Shown: positions 11,262-20,243 of the stretch, in pieces
How the letters are laid out: each line of letters starts with the position of its first letter
Position numbering within the stretch: the stretch's first letter is position 1
From: Homarus americanus
Lineage: Eukaryota > Arthropoda > Malacostraca > Decapoda > Nephropidae
Direction: 5' to 3'
Assembly (NCBI RefSeq): GCF_018991925.1
Contig: NW_024725489.1
Span: 9,380,767-9,444,766, forward strand
Length of the DNA stretch: 64,000 nt
Position numbers and translations under genes: made by a program
Notes under the pieces: model-generated
The model's input: the letters and a program-made list of their open reading frames with translations, nothing else
What the model was told of the DNA's origin: nothing
Databases searched by the model: none

Positions 11262-12470
11262 ATGGGCGGTAAGAAGGGACAACGTCAAGATGGGAGACAC
11301 GACTCCCCACCACCTTCCCCTCCACCGGGCGCAGACTCTCATCCTCCACCTCCAGTGACGGACATTACCACAATTCTGAGGTGGATGGACGACCGGGACA
11401 AGAGACGCAGAGAGATGGAACTTCAGAGGGAGGAGACACGAAGAGAGGAGGAAAAGCTGCGTTTTGAGGCACTATTGGCGACCCTGGCGCTAACCCACCC
11501 TCCCTCACTCGCAGGTAGCGTGCTTCAAGGCGCCAGTACCCTCCCTCCTCCACCAAACCAGCCTCCTCCAGGCACTCTTGCCTCCAAACATACAGTTCCC
11601 AAGGCATCTGTTCAACCCCCACCCGCCCTCTCACCAGACGTCACGTTACAGCTTTTTCGTGAGTGGAGGCGGCGTTGGACAGATTACTCCACGATGGTGG
11701 ATCTTGACAGCATGCCTCCAAACAAACAGCTCATCCAACTGCGGATGTGTTTGTCGCTGGAGACCCAGAGAGTTTTGGAGCACACGTTGCAAGTGCCTCC
11801 CGATTCTACCTCTTCAGTGACGGATGTGCTCGACCTTTTACAGGAGCATGTTAAGGGTCGGAATAACGAGGCTTTGTGTCGCCGCGCCTTCACCAGCTGC
11901 AAGCAGGCGGAGAACGAATCCTTTGACGACTTTTTTGTACGCTTGAAGAGTTTGTCGGAGGAGATCGATGTCTGCAAGGCGCACAGCCGGGAATGTGAGG
12001 AAGCCTGGATCAAGCACGGGATCTTGACAGGTGTCAGGCAGGAAGAGTTGGTGCAGTGACTCATCCCCCTGGACGCTTCCTCCACACTCCAGGTGGTAGT
12101 GACTGAATGTCGGTCATACGAGGCCACCTCTGCCTTACGGGCCCCTCCTGCTGTGAGAGCAATCTCACAGTACAAGAAGGGTAAGAAGGCGGCCAACAAC
12201 GTGAAGGCTGCCGCACGTTCTTCCACGCCCCCGCCTAGTGCTTCCTGTGGCAGCTGTGGAAAGCAGCATGGCCCCAAGACTTGCCCGGCCACCGACGCAC
12301 TGTGTCGTGGATGTGACCGTAAGGGCCACTGGTCTAACACAGACAGGTGCCCTGCACGAGGCCGCAAGTGTCAGGCTTGCGGTCGCTATGGACACTACGA
12401 CAAGTGCTGCCGCCAACCCAAGCCCAAAAGCCCGAGACGAGGAGGAAAGCAACGCACTTCCCTCGGGGTG
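11262..12470 (+). pseudogene. Gag polyprotein of gypsy-1, one in-frame stop
   Basis: Start ATG at 11262 after the leader. There is a proline-rich N-terminus, a charged helix (DDRDKRRREMELQREETRRE), then the capsid-like block FREWRRRWTDYSTMVDL ... LRMCLSLETQRVLEHTL. A TGA at 12057-12059 interrupts, and the same frame then carries three zinc-knuckle-like clusters: CGSCGKQHGPKTC, CRGCDRKGHWSNTDRC and CQACGRYGHYDKCC. The related gag at 13398-14700 has the same order and reads through this point, so a single substitution or two explains the stop. The frame ends in the junction with GMR1-like sequence. Confidence 0.85.
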
Positions 12471-12474
12471 GTTC

Positions 12475-12598
12475 GCACGCAGCCCCCTCCAGATGGCCCA
12501 CGCAGCCATAGAAGGGGTGGACAACCTGATTGCGGACTCCTTATCCCGAGCTCCAGTGGAAATGCAGCAGCTACTCTCCAGACGCACCAGGTGATCAC
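12475..12598 (+). pseudogene. RNase H tail of GMR1-like copy A
   Basis: Reads GVDNLIADSLSRAPVEMQQL, the usual end of an RNase H/connection domain before the polypurine tract. It matches the minus-strand sequence at 38580-38690. It is split from its polypurine tract and LTR by the gypsy at 12599; ATCAC at 12594-12598 is the target duplicated by that insertion. Confidence 0.8.
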
Positions 12599-12902
12599 TG
12601 TAGATATATGAGACGAATATGCTGTAATATGTAACTGTACTATTTACCATTATTGATTCAGGTCTCTGTATTATATGTTATAATCATACTCCCTTTTGTC
12701 ACTGTGTTAGTTCAGACTTTTGGCACATGCGCGCTGTACGCGCATGCGCAGATAGAGATACCCAGAGAGATTCCAAGACAGGATGCGGTTTCCCCTGTCT
12801 TAACTCCTTTTGTGTGTTTGTCCCAGAAATAGAACTTACGAACTTGACATCAGTGTGTTTCCTTCACCCCTGATTATATGGATCACCTGAGTCTCTCCCA
12901 CA
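12599..12902 (+). repeat. 5' LTR of gypsy-2
   Basis: TGTAGATATATGAG ... CTCTCCCACA, with TG...CA ends, 304 bp. It contains the palindromic GCGCATGCGC segment near 12740. Differences from the 3' LTR are near 12738, 12787 and 12879. Confidence 0.93.
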
Positions 12903-12922
12903 TGGCACAGTGTTTAGCTGGG
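12903..12922 (+). promoter_or_regulatory. Putative primer binding site of gypsy-2
   Basis: TGGCACAGTGTTTAGCTGGG starts at the first base after the LTR. TGG is the complement of the tRNA CCA end. The tRNA is not identified. The first bases resemble gypsy-1's site. Confidence 0.6.
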
Positions 12923-13397
12923 ACATCACATTATTCAGAATTGGAGTGGACACAGAATCTCTCTCGGAGCCGCCATCTTGTCAACTTCCCTTGTCGAGTG
13001 GTTCTCGGCGCGTACCTCCACAAGATATTCCTGGATTTTCAGTGCAGTATTGTGAAGTGCTTTTTCAGTGTTGTGTGTGCCCTTTAGTGTCTTTATAGTG
13101 TTTCCCCGTGTTCCTGCACTTTTTCCAAAAGAGGGGAGCCTATTTAAGACCTATGGGGGAGCTCAAGTTTTGACATCCACCCTCGTTGATGGCTCGACTG
13201 GCACTGGCGTGAACGAGCGAGAGGAGTTGCTGTAACCGCCAGCCACCAGCGCGCTCGCCAGCCTGCTCCGAGTACACGCACGAACGAACGCACACACACA
13301 CACTCACAGACGCTCGCAGATATCTTCCATTTAAAGACGATTGCTTTTCTGCTCACTTATTAATTACAGTAATTGTGAGAGAAATAAGCCAGGCCAT

Positions 13398-13841
13398 ATG
13401 GAAGATCAGGAATTTATTGGGTTTTCTTCAGATTCCCAACAAGCCCAACTTCAGATGGATGTTGGTGCAGTAAGTGGACTCCGAGTGGAGCGGAAAGTGG
13501 ATCAAGCGGCCCTGCCCACCCTTAGCCCCGAGTACACACGTCCGCAATCTGCCACAGGTGTCGACTTCCTTCATTTAATTCAGTTTTTGGAAGAAAACCG
13601 ACGACAAGACGACATCAGGAGGCGACAGGAAGACGATGAACGAAGACGTGAAGAGGATCACAGACGTCAACAAGAAAATGCCAGATTCAGTGCCATTATC
13701 GAGTTGTTGGCACCTGTTACCCTTCAAGCAGCTACTACACCTGCCTCTTCGTCCACAGGTGCACCTGCAGGGTCCTCTTCAACTTCTTTGCCCCCCCCCA
13801 CAGAAAGCACTCGCTCAGAGTCCACCGCCACTCCAAGCTGA
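13398..13841 (+). CDS. Gag N-terminal part of gypsy-2
   Basis: Start at ATG 13398 (MEDQEFIGFSSDSQQ). A charged, Arg/Glu-rich coiled-coil-like segment (ENRRQDDIRRRQEDDERRRE) is followed by a Thr/Ser/Pro linker. The frame ends at 13841 soon after a run of nine C at 13791-13799. The capsid part continues in the other frame. Whether the break is real or a homopolymer length error cannot be told from one sequence. Confidence 0.8.
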   Translation: MEDQEFIGFSSDSQQAQLQMDVGAVSGLRVERKVDQAALPTLSPEYTRPQSATGVDFLHLIQFLEENRRQDDIRRRQEDDERRREEDHRRQQENARFSAIIELLAPVTLQAATTPASSSTGAPAGSSSTSLPPPTESTRSESTATPS

Positions 13842-16626
13842 TGCCTCGTTCCAGGTATTCCGTGAATGGCGTCGGAGGTGGTACGATTATTCGATGATGG
13901 TCGATTTATCAAGGTTGCCTAGGGAGAAACAGCTGATCCAGATGAGGATGTGTCTCACCCTAGAGACGCAACGTATCCTGGAGCACACCCTGCAAATTCC
14001 CCACGACACAGACAAGACTGTGAAGGACGTCTTGGATGATTTACAGACGCATATCAAGGGTCTCCACAACGAAGCTCTCCGTAGGAGAGAACTTCTCAGT
14101 TGTAAGCAGCTGGAGGGTGAGTCGTTTGCCGATTTTTACGTACGACTCAGACTCATCGCTGAGGAGGTTGACGTTTGTCCTGGGAACTCGTCGACTTGTG
14201 AGGAAACACAGCTGAAGATGATTATCCTCATGGGCGTGCGGGACGAAGAGCTTATTCAGAAGCTTATCTCCCTCGACACTGCCTCTTCTCTACAGGATGT
14301 TGTCACCACCTGCCGCTCTTACGAAGCCACCAGAAGTGCGACTTCTGCCATTCGTGCTCCATCTAACCAGCTGGGTGCCATCTCCGCATATAAGAAGAAG
14401 AAAGGACGTGACCCAACTTCAGCTTCACATCCGACTTCAGCTTCTCATCAATCTTCAGCATCACTTCAGACTTCGACGGCAGGTCATTCCTGCCAGTATT
14501 GTGCTCGTCGGCATGGTTCTGAATGCCCTGCCGCTGACAGCACCTGCAATAACTGTGGCCGTCGCGGTCATTGGGCTAGGACACTGAAGTGCCCTGCCAA
14601 CAACGTTCAGTGCCGCTCCTGTAGCCGCATTGGACACTATGACAAATGCTGTCAGTCACAGAAGAAGAATAATACTACTTGCAAGTCTCAGGCGGCGAAG
14701 AACAAGCGCTGTCGTCGCGTGGGATCCTCTTCTTCCCCTGTCAGCAAGACACCTCAGCCCATCTGTGTTCACCTGTCATACGGCGACATTACTTCCCGTA
14801 TCCAGATGCTTCCTGACACAGGTGCGGACGTCACAGTCATCGGCACAAGACACCTCGACATTCTGGGGATCCCTAGGAGCAGCTTGCAACCACCGTCAAC
14901 TTCTACAACGCTCACCGCAGACGGTTCTACAATGGCACCTGCTCTGGGTACATTTCAGGCTACCCTCACCCTAGGTAAGCAGTCATGTTCTGCCAGGATT
15001 CAGGTCCACAAAGGTGTTCAGATGCCACTACTGTCTTATGGCCACTGTCAAGAGTTGGCCATAATATATCCAGACTTCCCGAAGCCAATTCTGGAAATAA
15101 AACATGTTAACAGGTGCAAGGAGCTGCCCCTCCCACCCAATACGTCACCTTCTGCAGCCAGGGAGTTCTTCCTACTACAATTCAAGGACGTGCTGGTTTC
15201 CAAGGAGGACCTCAAGACAGCTCCACTCAAGCCAATGGCTGGCTCCCCCATGAGAATTCACCTGAAGGATGACGCAGTACCTTTCGCCATCCACACACCG
15301 CGACAGATACCCTTCGCTTTCCAGAGCCAAGTTAAGAAGGAACTCTACTCTATGGTAGCCCAGGGGATCATTAAGCCTGCTGTTGACGACCCCTCGGATT
15401 GGTGTCACCCCATGGTAGCAGTCGCCAAGAACATTACTGGAGTTCGTATCACCGTCGACCTCACCAAGCTGAATAGCCAAGTTTCCCGCCCGACCCACCC
15501 TTCACCGACACCCTTCACCGCTATACGCAGTGTGGACCCGAAGGCAAGGTACTTTACTACAGCAGATGCCTTATGTGGGTACTGGCAGATGGAACTTGCG
15601 GAAGAAGATCAGCACCTCACGACGTTCATCACACCGTACGGCCGATTTCAGCACTGCAGAGGACCTATGGGTTTCGCGGCTACTGGCGATGCTTTCTGCC
15701 TCCGTGGTGACATGGCTCTTCAGGGTGTGGCGAACTGTGTCAAGGTCATCGACGACGTGCTCCTATATGACGAGGATTACTCCACGCATCTTGAGCGTAT
15801 TCATCAGATGCTCACCAGGTGCCGCAAGTACGGGATCACCCTCAACAAGGATAAGTTTGTGGTCGCCGCACCTAGTGTGAACTTCTGTGGGTACACCCTC
15901 TCAGGCAAGGGCATCTCGGCTGATCCTGGAAAGGTCAGCGCGATCCGGGACTTCCCAACTCCTGCCAACCTGACTGACCTCCGCTCGTTCATGGGCCTGG
16001 TAAACCAGTTGGCTGAGTTCACCCCCGACATCGCCGCTGCAGCGCAGCCTCTACGCCCCCTGATGAGCCCCAAGAGAACATTTACCTGGACAGCTGACCA
16101 TGATGAGGCATTCCGTCGCGTCAAGACAGCTCTCCTTAGCCCACCTGTTCTCGCTTCCTTCGACCCGGCCCTGCCAGTTGTCCTCCAGACTGATGCCTCT
16201 CGCCTCTACGGGATTGGATACGCTCTGCTACAGGACCACGGCAATGGACGCCTTCGTCTGGTTCAGTGTGGCTCTCGGTTTCTCACTGACGCCGAGACTC
16301 GCTACGCCACCATCGAACTGGAGCTGTTAGCCGCCGTCTGGGCCATGTCCAAATGTAGGTTGTATCTGATCGGCCTACAACACTTCAACCTCATGACGGA
16401 TCATCGGCCACTAATCCCGATCCTGAACCACTACTCCTTGGATGCGGTCGAGAATCCCCGCCTCCAACGCCTTAAGGAGAAGATCTCGCCCTACCTCTTC
16501 ACAGCTGTGTGGCGTGCTGCAAGCTGCTCTGCATCCCTGATGCTTTGTCACGAGCCCCAGTCAGCCACCCCACACCAGAGGACGAGATCGCATGTGCTGA
16601 TGCTACTGCACACCTCAGGACTGTAG
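13800..16626 (+). CDS. Gag-Pol of gypsy-2: capsid, zinc knuckles, protease, RT, RNase H
   Basis: The frame is open from 13636, but the homologous part begins after the C run at 13799. In order: capsid-like FREWRRRWYDYSMMVDL (about 13858); three zinc clusters including CNNCGRRGHWARTLKC and CRSCSRIGHYDKCC (about 14490-14655); protease LPDTGADVTVIG (about 14810); RT with VRITVDLTKLN, TADALCGYWQMEL and catalytic VIDDVLLYDED (about 15745); RNase H with LQTDASRLYGIGYAL, ATIELELLAAVWAM and TDHRPL (16180-16410). The frame is lost near 16510-16520 at the end of RNase H and runs into unrelated residues to 16626. All catalytic Asp/Glu residues expected in RT and RNase H are present. Confidence 0.93.
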
Positions 16627-17984
16627 TGACCGTGAACGCCGTCATCTCAGAAGAGTCTCCACCGCAGGACGCCGACAGGACTCTTCAGGAACTCCGAGCC
16701 GCGGCAAGAGCGGACCCTTCGTACATCCGTCTACTGAACTGCGTGACCTCGGGATTTCCCTCCAACCGGTACGACTTACACAGCTCTTTACTCCCATACT
16801 GGAAGATGCGGGACGACCTCTATGCTGATGGCGACCTCGTCTTGTATGGAGCAAGAGTTGTGGTTCCTGCCGCCCTCCGCCGCCGCACCCTAGCCCACCT
16901 GCACGACAGCCACAGGGGTGTGGAAGCTACGAAGCGCCGGGCGAGACAAGCTGTTTTTTGGCCAGGCATCGACTCCGACATCGCTAGTTCCGTTCAAGTC
17001 TGCGAGCCATGCCAGGTGCTGCAGCCTAGTCAGCAGCAGGAACCCCTCATGAACAACGACAACCCTACGAGGCCCTTTGAGTCCGTCTCTGAGGATTTCT
17101 TCGTTGTGGCGGGAAAGTCCTTTCTCGTCATCGCCGACCGGCTCTCAGGTTGGCCTGTTGTCGTTCCCTGCGGAGGCAACACTACTGCCTCTCATACAGT
17201 ACGTATGTTCTGTCGCTACTTCCGGGAAGTTGGTGTCCCTCTCCGCCTGAGGACTGACGGCGGGCCCCAGTTCACCAGCAACGACTTCCGGGACTGCATG
17301 GAGCGATGGGGAGTTTATCATGTGGTGTCCTCGCCACATTATCCCCAGTCCAATGGACATGCCGAGGCTGCCGTAAAGTCCGTCAAGCATCTTATCCTCA
17401 AGACGGCACCCTCAGGCAACATTGACTGTGAGAAGTTTGACCGGGGTTTATTGGAATTGCGGAATACCCCCAACTTCACAGGTCGCTCCCCAGCACAGAT
17501 GTTATACGGCCACCCACTACGGTCATGTGTCCCTGCCCATCCTGAGTCCTTCTCGAGGGAGTGGCAGGCCAAGACCGAGGACTGCGATCGTCGTGCAGCC
17601 GCCCGTGCTGACCAGGTAAAGGCACAGTACAATCAGCACTCCCGCCCCCTTCCCAGGTTGAGTATCGGGCAAACAGTTCGGATTCAAGACCCGACGTCTC
17701 ACCGCTGGGACAAGGTCGGGATTGTCATGGGCTGCGGCAAGAACAGGGATTACGAGGTCCGTCTCCCTAGTGGTCGGGTAAGGTGGCGGAATCGCCGCTT
17801 TCTTCGTTCAGTACCGTCCCCTAGTGGTGAACCCCTTCCCCATATCCCTGTGAACCCTTGCTTGGACGAGAAAAGTAAGTCCTCATTCATTGACCCCCCA
17901 GTTTTCCCACGTCATTCTCAAAGGCTCCTGGAAAAAGAGTCCGCTCGAGATTGCACTACGAGCGTGAGGGGGAGGGAGGTGTAG
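16509..17984 (+). CDS. Integrase part of gypsy-2 Pol
   Basis: Homology resumes with LLCIPDALSRAPV, the normal link after RNase H, so a one-base indel near 16515 separates it from the upstream frame. Next come the H-H-C-C finger (LHDSHRGVEA ... CEPCQ, about 16900-17010) and the catalytic core: D in SEDFFVV, D in LRTDGGPQF, and E in NGHAEAAVKS, the last two spaced by 35 residues (about 17250-17370). A basic C-terminal domain follows (IGQTVRIQDPTSHRW, VRLPSGRVRWRNRRF). The stop codon TAG at 17982-17984 lies inside the first bases of the 3' LTR, so the last codons also form the polypurine tract. Confidence 0.93.
   Translation: MACCKLLCIPDALSRAPVSHPTPEDEIACADATAHLRTVVTVNAVISEESPPQDADRTLQELRAAARADPSYIRLLNCVTSGFPSNRYDLHSSLLPYWKMRDDLYADGDLVLYGARVVVPAALRRRTLAHLHDSHRGVEATKRRARQAVFWPGIDSDIASSVQVCEPCQVLQPSQQQEPLMNNDNPTRPFESVSEDFFVVAGKSFLVIADRLSGWPVVVPCGGNTTASHTVRMFCRYFREVGVPLRLRTDGGPQFTSNDFRDCMERWGVYHVVSSPHYPQSNGHAEAAVKSVKHLILKTAPSGNIDCEKFDRGLLELRNTPNFTGRSPAQMLYGHPLRSCVPAHPESFSREWQAKTEDCDRRAAARADQVKAQYNQHSRPLPRLSIGQTVRIQDPTSHRWDKVGIVMGCGKNRDYEVRLPSGRVRWRNRRFLRSVPSPSGEPLPHIPVNPCLDEKSKSSFIDPPVFPRHSQRLLEKESARDCTTSVRGREV
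17964..17979 (+). promoter_or_regulatory. Polypurine tract of gypsy-2
   Basis: GTGAGGGGGAGGGAGG directly abuts the TG of the 3' LTR, as expected for the plus-strand primer. It is also coding (end of integrase). Confidence 0.85.
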
Positions 17985-18283
17985 ATATATGAGACGAATA
18001 TGCTGTAATATGTAACTGTACTATTTACCATTATTGATTCAGGTCTCTGTATTATATGTTATAATCATACTCCCTTTTGTCACTGTGTTAGTTCAGACTT
18101 TTGGCACATGCGCGCTGTAAGCGCATGCGCAGATAGAGATACCCAGAGAGATTCCAAGACAGGATGCTGTTTCCCCTGTCTTAACTCCTTTTGTGTGTTT
18201 GTCCCAGAAATAGAACTTACGAACTTGACATCAGTGTGTTTCCTTCACCCCTGATTATAAGGATCACCTGAGTCTCTCCCACA
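17980..18283 (+). repeat. 3' LTR of gypsy-2
   Basis: 304 bp, about 99% identical to the 5' LTR. Followed by the second ATCAC (18284-18288). Confidence 0.93.
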
Positions 18284-18330
18284 ATCACCTCCTTCGCGCC
18301 CGCGCTACGGAGGTCTTTGGAGGGGGGGTG
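18284..18330 (+). promoter_or_regulatory. 3' end and polypurine tract of GMR1-like copy A
   Basis: ATCACCTCCTTCGCGCC and GGAGGTCTTTGGAGGGGGGG match, in reverse complement, 38548-38595 next to the LTR of the second GMR1-like element. The tract is followed by TG and the LTR. Confidence 0.8.
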
Positions 18331-18977
18331 TGTTACGAACCACGCCATCAATTGTCATGATCTACCTACCCAGCACTACGAACCACGCCATCTTTTATCA
18401 TGATCTACCTACCTAGCACCACGAGCAACGCCATCTAGGGACGAAACCCGAGTATGACTAGTCTTAGTTACCACTCCGGGGTTTCCCTTCTCCATATCCT
18501 GGTTGTTGGGTCACCTCCTCCAAGTCTTCCTCATCAGCTCCAGATCGAGGAGAGTTCAGTTCACTCTGGGAAGTGACCACACTAGGATCACCTATCCTGG
18601 AAACCTACGGCACAGTGACTACCTACCATCTTCTTCAATACTCAGCCTTACTCGTCAGCCATCTCAGCTCCGCACTTAAGTATTTGTTATCCTATATTGC
18701 CTCCCCACGTCCACTTGCTTCAAAATGTTGTATGTTGTATAAATATGTATATACTGTTAAGCCAATGTTGCGTATGTTTAGGTTAAGTATGGTTAAGGGT
18801 AAATTATAGAAAGCTGAATATTTTGTTAAGGAATTTATGGTACATTATTATGCACAACAAAAACTTGCATCCTTTGTCTACCCTTTTATAGTCCGATTGT
18901 GTTTGTTTTTTTATTGTTGTTGCCTGTTGGGATCTGGGTAGACTTTTAACTATATTCTAAATCCCCAACTCGTAACA
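18331..18977 (+). repeat. 3' LTR of GMR1-like copy A (647-bp subfamily)
   Basis: TGTTACGAACCACGCC ... CCCCAACTCGTAACA. The two ends are inverted repeats (TGTTACGA/TCGTAACA). It has a near-identical inverted partner at 24518-25164 and another at 59433-60078. The first about 90 bp hold two tandem copies of a roughly 43-bp unit starting TACGAACCACGCCATC. A TATA-like TTATAAA is not obvious. An AATAAA-free 3' part reads TTTTATAGTCCGATTG. Confidence 0.9.
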
Positions 18978-19272
18978 ACAGTTTTAAGTGAAGTGGATAC
19001 ACCCACGCCATGAACATTCGGCCTTTGTTTTGGGGAGCGTCCTATACCCGCCTCGAGTGTGCCGCGTTGATATTATAACCCAATGAATTTACCCACGAAC
19101 TAGCAAACCAGGACTTTACCTTAGTGTGTAATTTAGGATTAAAATATGTGTTTATATGGCATGAGTGACAATATACCGGAAAGTGTTCTGGTGAGAACCG
19201 TACAGAAATAAAAGTAAAAATTTAAGATTGGAAACTGTAGGCCTACGCGGTGACGAGCGGCGGGGCACTGCC
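18978..19272. other. Unassigned DNA between LTR and LINE
   Basis: No supported feature. It holds the flank of copy A's LTR on the left and of the minus-strand LINE poly(A) end on the right. Confidence 0.5.
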
Positions 19273-19288
19273 TTTTTTTTTTTTTTTA

Positions 19289-19624
19289 AGGTTAAGGTGG
19301 GGAAAGGATGGAAGGCATTCTGGGGCTCAAGGCACAGCCAGACATGAGGGAAGGAAAAGTCACAACATATAGTCGTGGGGGGGAAGGTTGGAAAAGAAGT
19401 TTATTGAGTTAAACAGAAGGGGACGACACCCCTTGTTTTACATATTACAGAATTTGTTGGCTAACTAACCTAGGATTTAGAATGAGGTTGCACAATGATT
19501 ATTTTAGTAGACAATGACTAGATTGATTTTACAATTGCAAGTTTATTAACATCTTATACTGTATTTCGTTATGGACTCACTAGATTGTGACTAGTTAAAT
19601 GTGAATTTATATCTAAGTTTTAAT
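19289..19624 (-). other. 3' untranslated region of I-type LINE copy 1
   Basis: Homologous to 33690-33977. Shared landmarks on plus are GAGTTAAACAGA(A/G)GGGGACGAC and ACCCCTTGTTTTACATATTACA. It ends at the poly(A). Confidence 0.8.
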
Positions 19625-20170
19625 CTAAGGTGGATCACTGTGGCGGCCATAGATGGGTCGCGGGTTGGGTTGTTGTAGTGCGGGCAGACTCCGGGGCCAC
19701 CAGGCGTGGGGTCTCCCTCCGTTGATGTCTTCCCCGCGTAGGTGGTCTGGGCTGTGAGGGTCGTCCAGGAGCTTGTCCCAAACCTTCTTCCCTAGGCGAT
19801 GGAACCTGAAGTTGAGGGCCTCTGTTTTATTTCTTAGGTGGATGGTTTCCACTGTCTCCTGGCAGGGTGGCGCTTGGCTACTGGCTGACCTCAAACACTT
19901 GTTTTGGAAGCTCTGTAGTTGTTGTAGTCCTGTCTTCCCGAGTGTGACGAGTGGTATAGATGGGTACTCCAACACAGGCCTCACCATCGCCTTGTACAGG
20001 TGAACTTGTATCTTCTCAGGCATCAATTTAAAACGTTTTAATTTGGCTGTGGCGACTTTGGCTTTATTTAGTCTGTCCTTCACGTGGGGAATGATGCCCG
20101 TCCGAGAAATTATTAGGCCGAGCAACCTGCCTTGTTTAGAGTACTCAATCTCTTCGTCGTCGATCATCAA
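19625..20170 (-). pseudogene. C-terminal part of LINE ORF2 (copy 1)
   Basis: Reads GRLLGLIISRTGIIPHVKDR, FKLMPEKIQVHLYKAMVRPV and a C-terminal Trp/Pro/Arg-rich end with HPLRG-like and GGRPHAWWP segments. It follows the RT palm in the adjoining frame; one base has been gained or lost at about 20330. The related region in other copies (33978-34184, 45779-45985, 63116-63719) shows the same block. Confidence 0.8.
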
Positions 20171-20243
20171 TGGGGCCGGTTTGAATTTGGCTATGGGTAT
20201 GACCTCAAATTTCGTTTTGTTTGTTTTTATTTTCCATTTATTT

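Larger units (their letters stand above)
10466..12470 (+). mobile_element. Truncated Ty3/gypsy element (gypsy-1)
   Basis: A 5' LTR (10466-10753) is followed at once by a primer-binding-like TGGCGCAGTGGCTAGGA (10754), a leader and a gag ORF to about 12470. There the sequence switches to the RNase H tail of the surrounding GMR1-like copy. Protease, RT, integrase and the 3' LTR are gone, with one deletion having removed the rest of both elements. The gag is related to, but clearly diverged from, that of the gypsy at 12599-18283. Confidence 0.75.
12599..18283 (+). mobile_element. Near-complete Ty3/gypsy element (gypsy-2), 5685 bp
   Basis: 304-bp LTRs at 12599-12902 and 17980-18283 differ at three positions that I can find. 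The target duplication ATCAC is present on both sides (12594-12598, 18284-18288). A primer-binding-like TGG starts directly after the 5' LTR and a G-rich polypurine tract lies directly before the 3' LTR. Inside are gag, protease, RT, RNase H and integrase in classic gypsy order, with no env ORF. Only two frame breaks separate it from a full coding set. It resembles the K02A2.6-annotated gypsy group of invertebrates. The insertion is recent by LTR identity and lies inside GMR1-like copy A. Confidence 0.92.
9340..18977 (+). mobile_element. GMR1-like Ty3/gypsy copy A, twice interrupted
   Basis: Pieces in element order are integrase (9340-9710), integrase tail plus RT start (9711-10465), end of RNase H (about 12475-12598), polypurine tract (18289-18330) and 3' LTR (18331-18977). 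Each piece matches the more complete copy at 37947-44573. Between them sit two gypsy elements, at 10466-about 12470 and 12599-18283. The 5' LTR, gag and protease are absent. About 480 bp of the integrase C-terminal part is also missing at about 9710, compared with the other copy. Confidence 0.8.

Noticed and set aside
11684..12367. 227-residue minus-strand ORF
   Set aside because: Shadow of the gypsy-1 gag on plus, which has clear zinc knuckles.
12599..18283. Endogenous retrovirus with env
   Set aside because: No ORF after integrase; pol ends in the 3' LTR.
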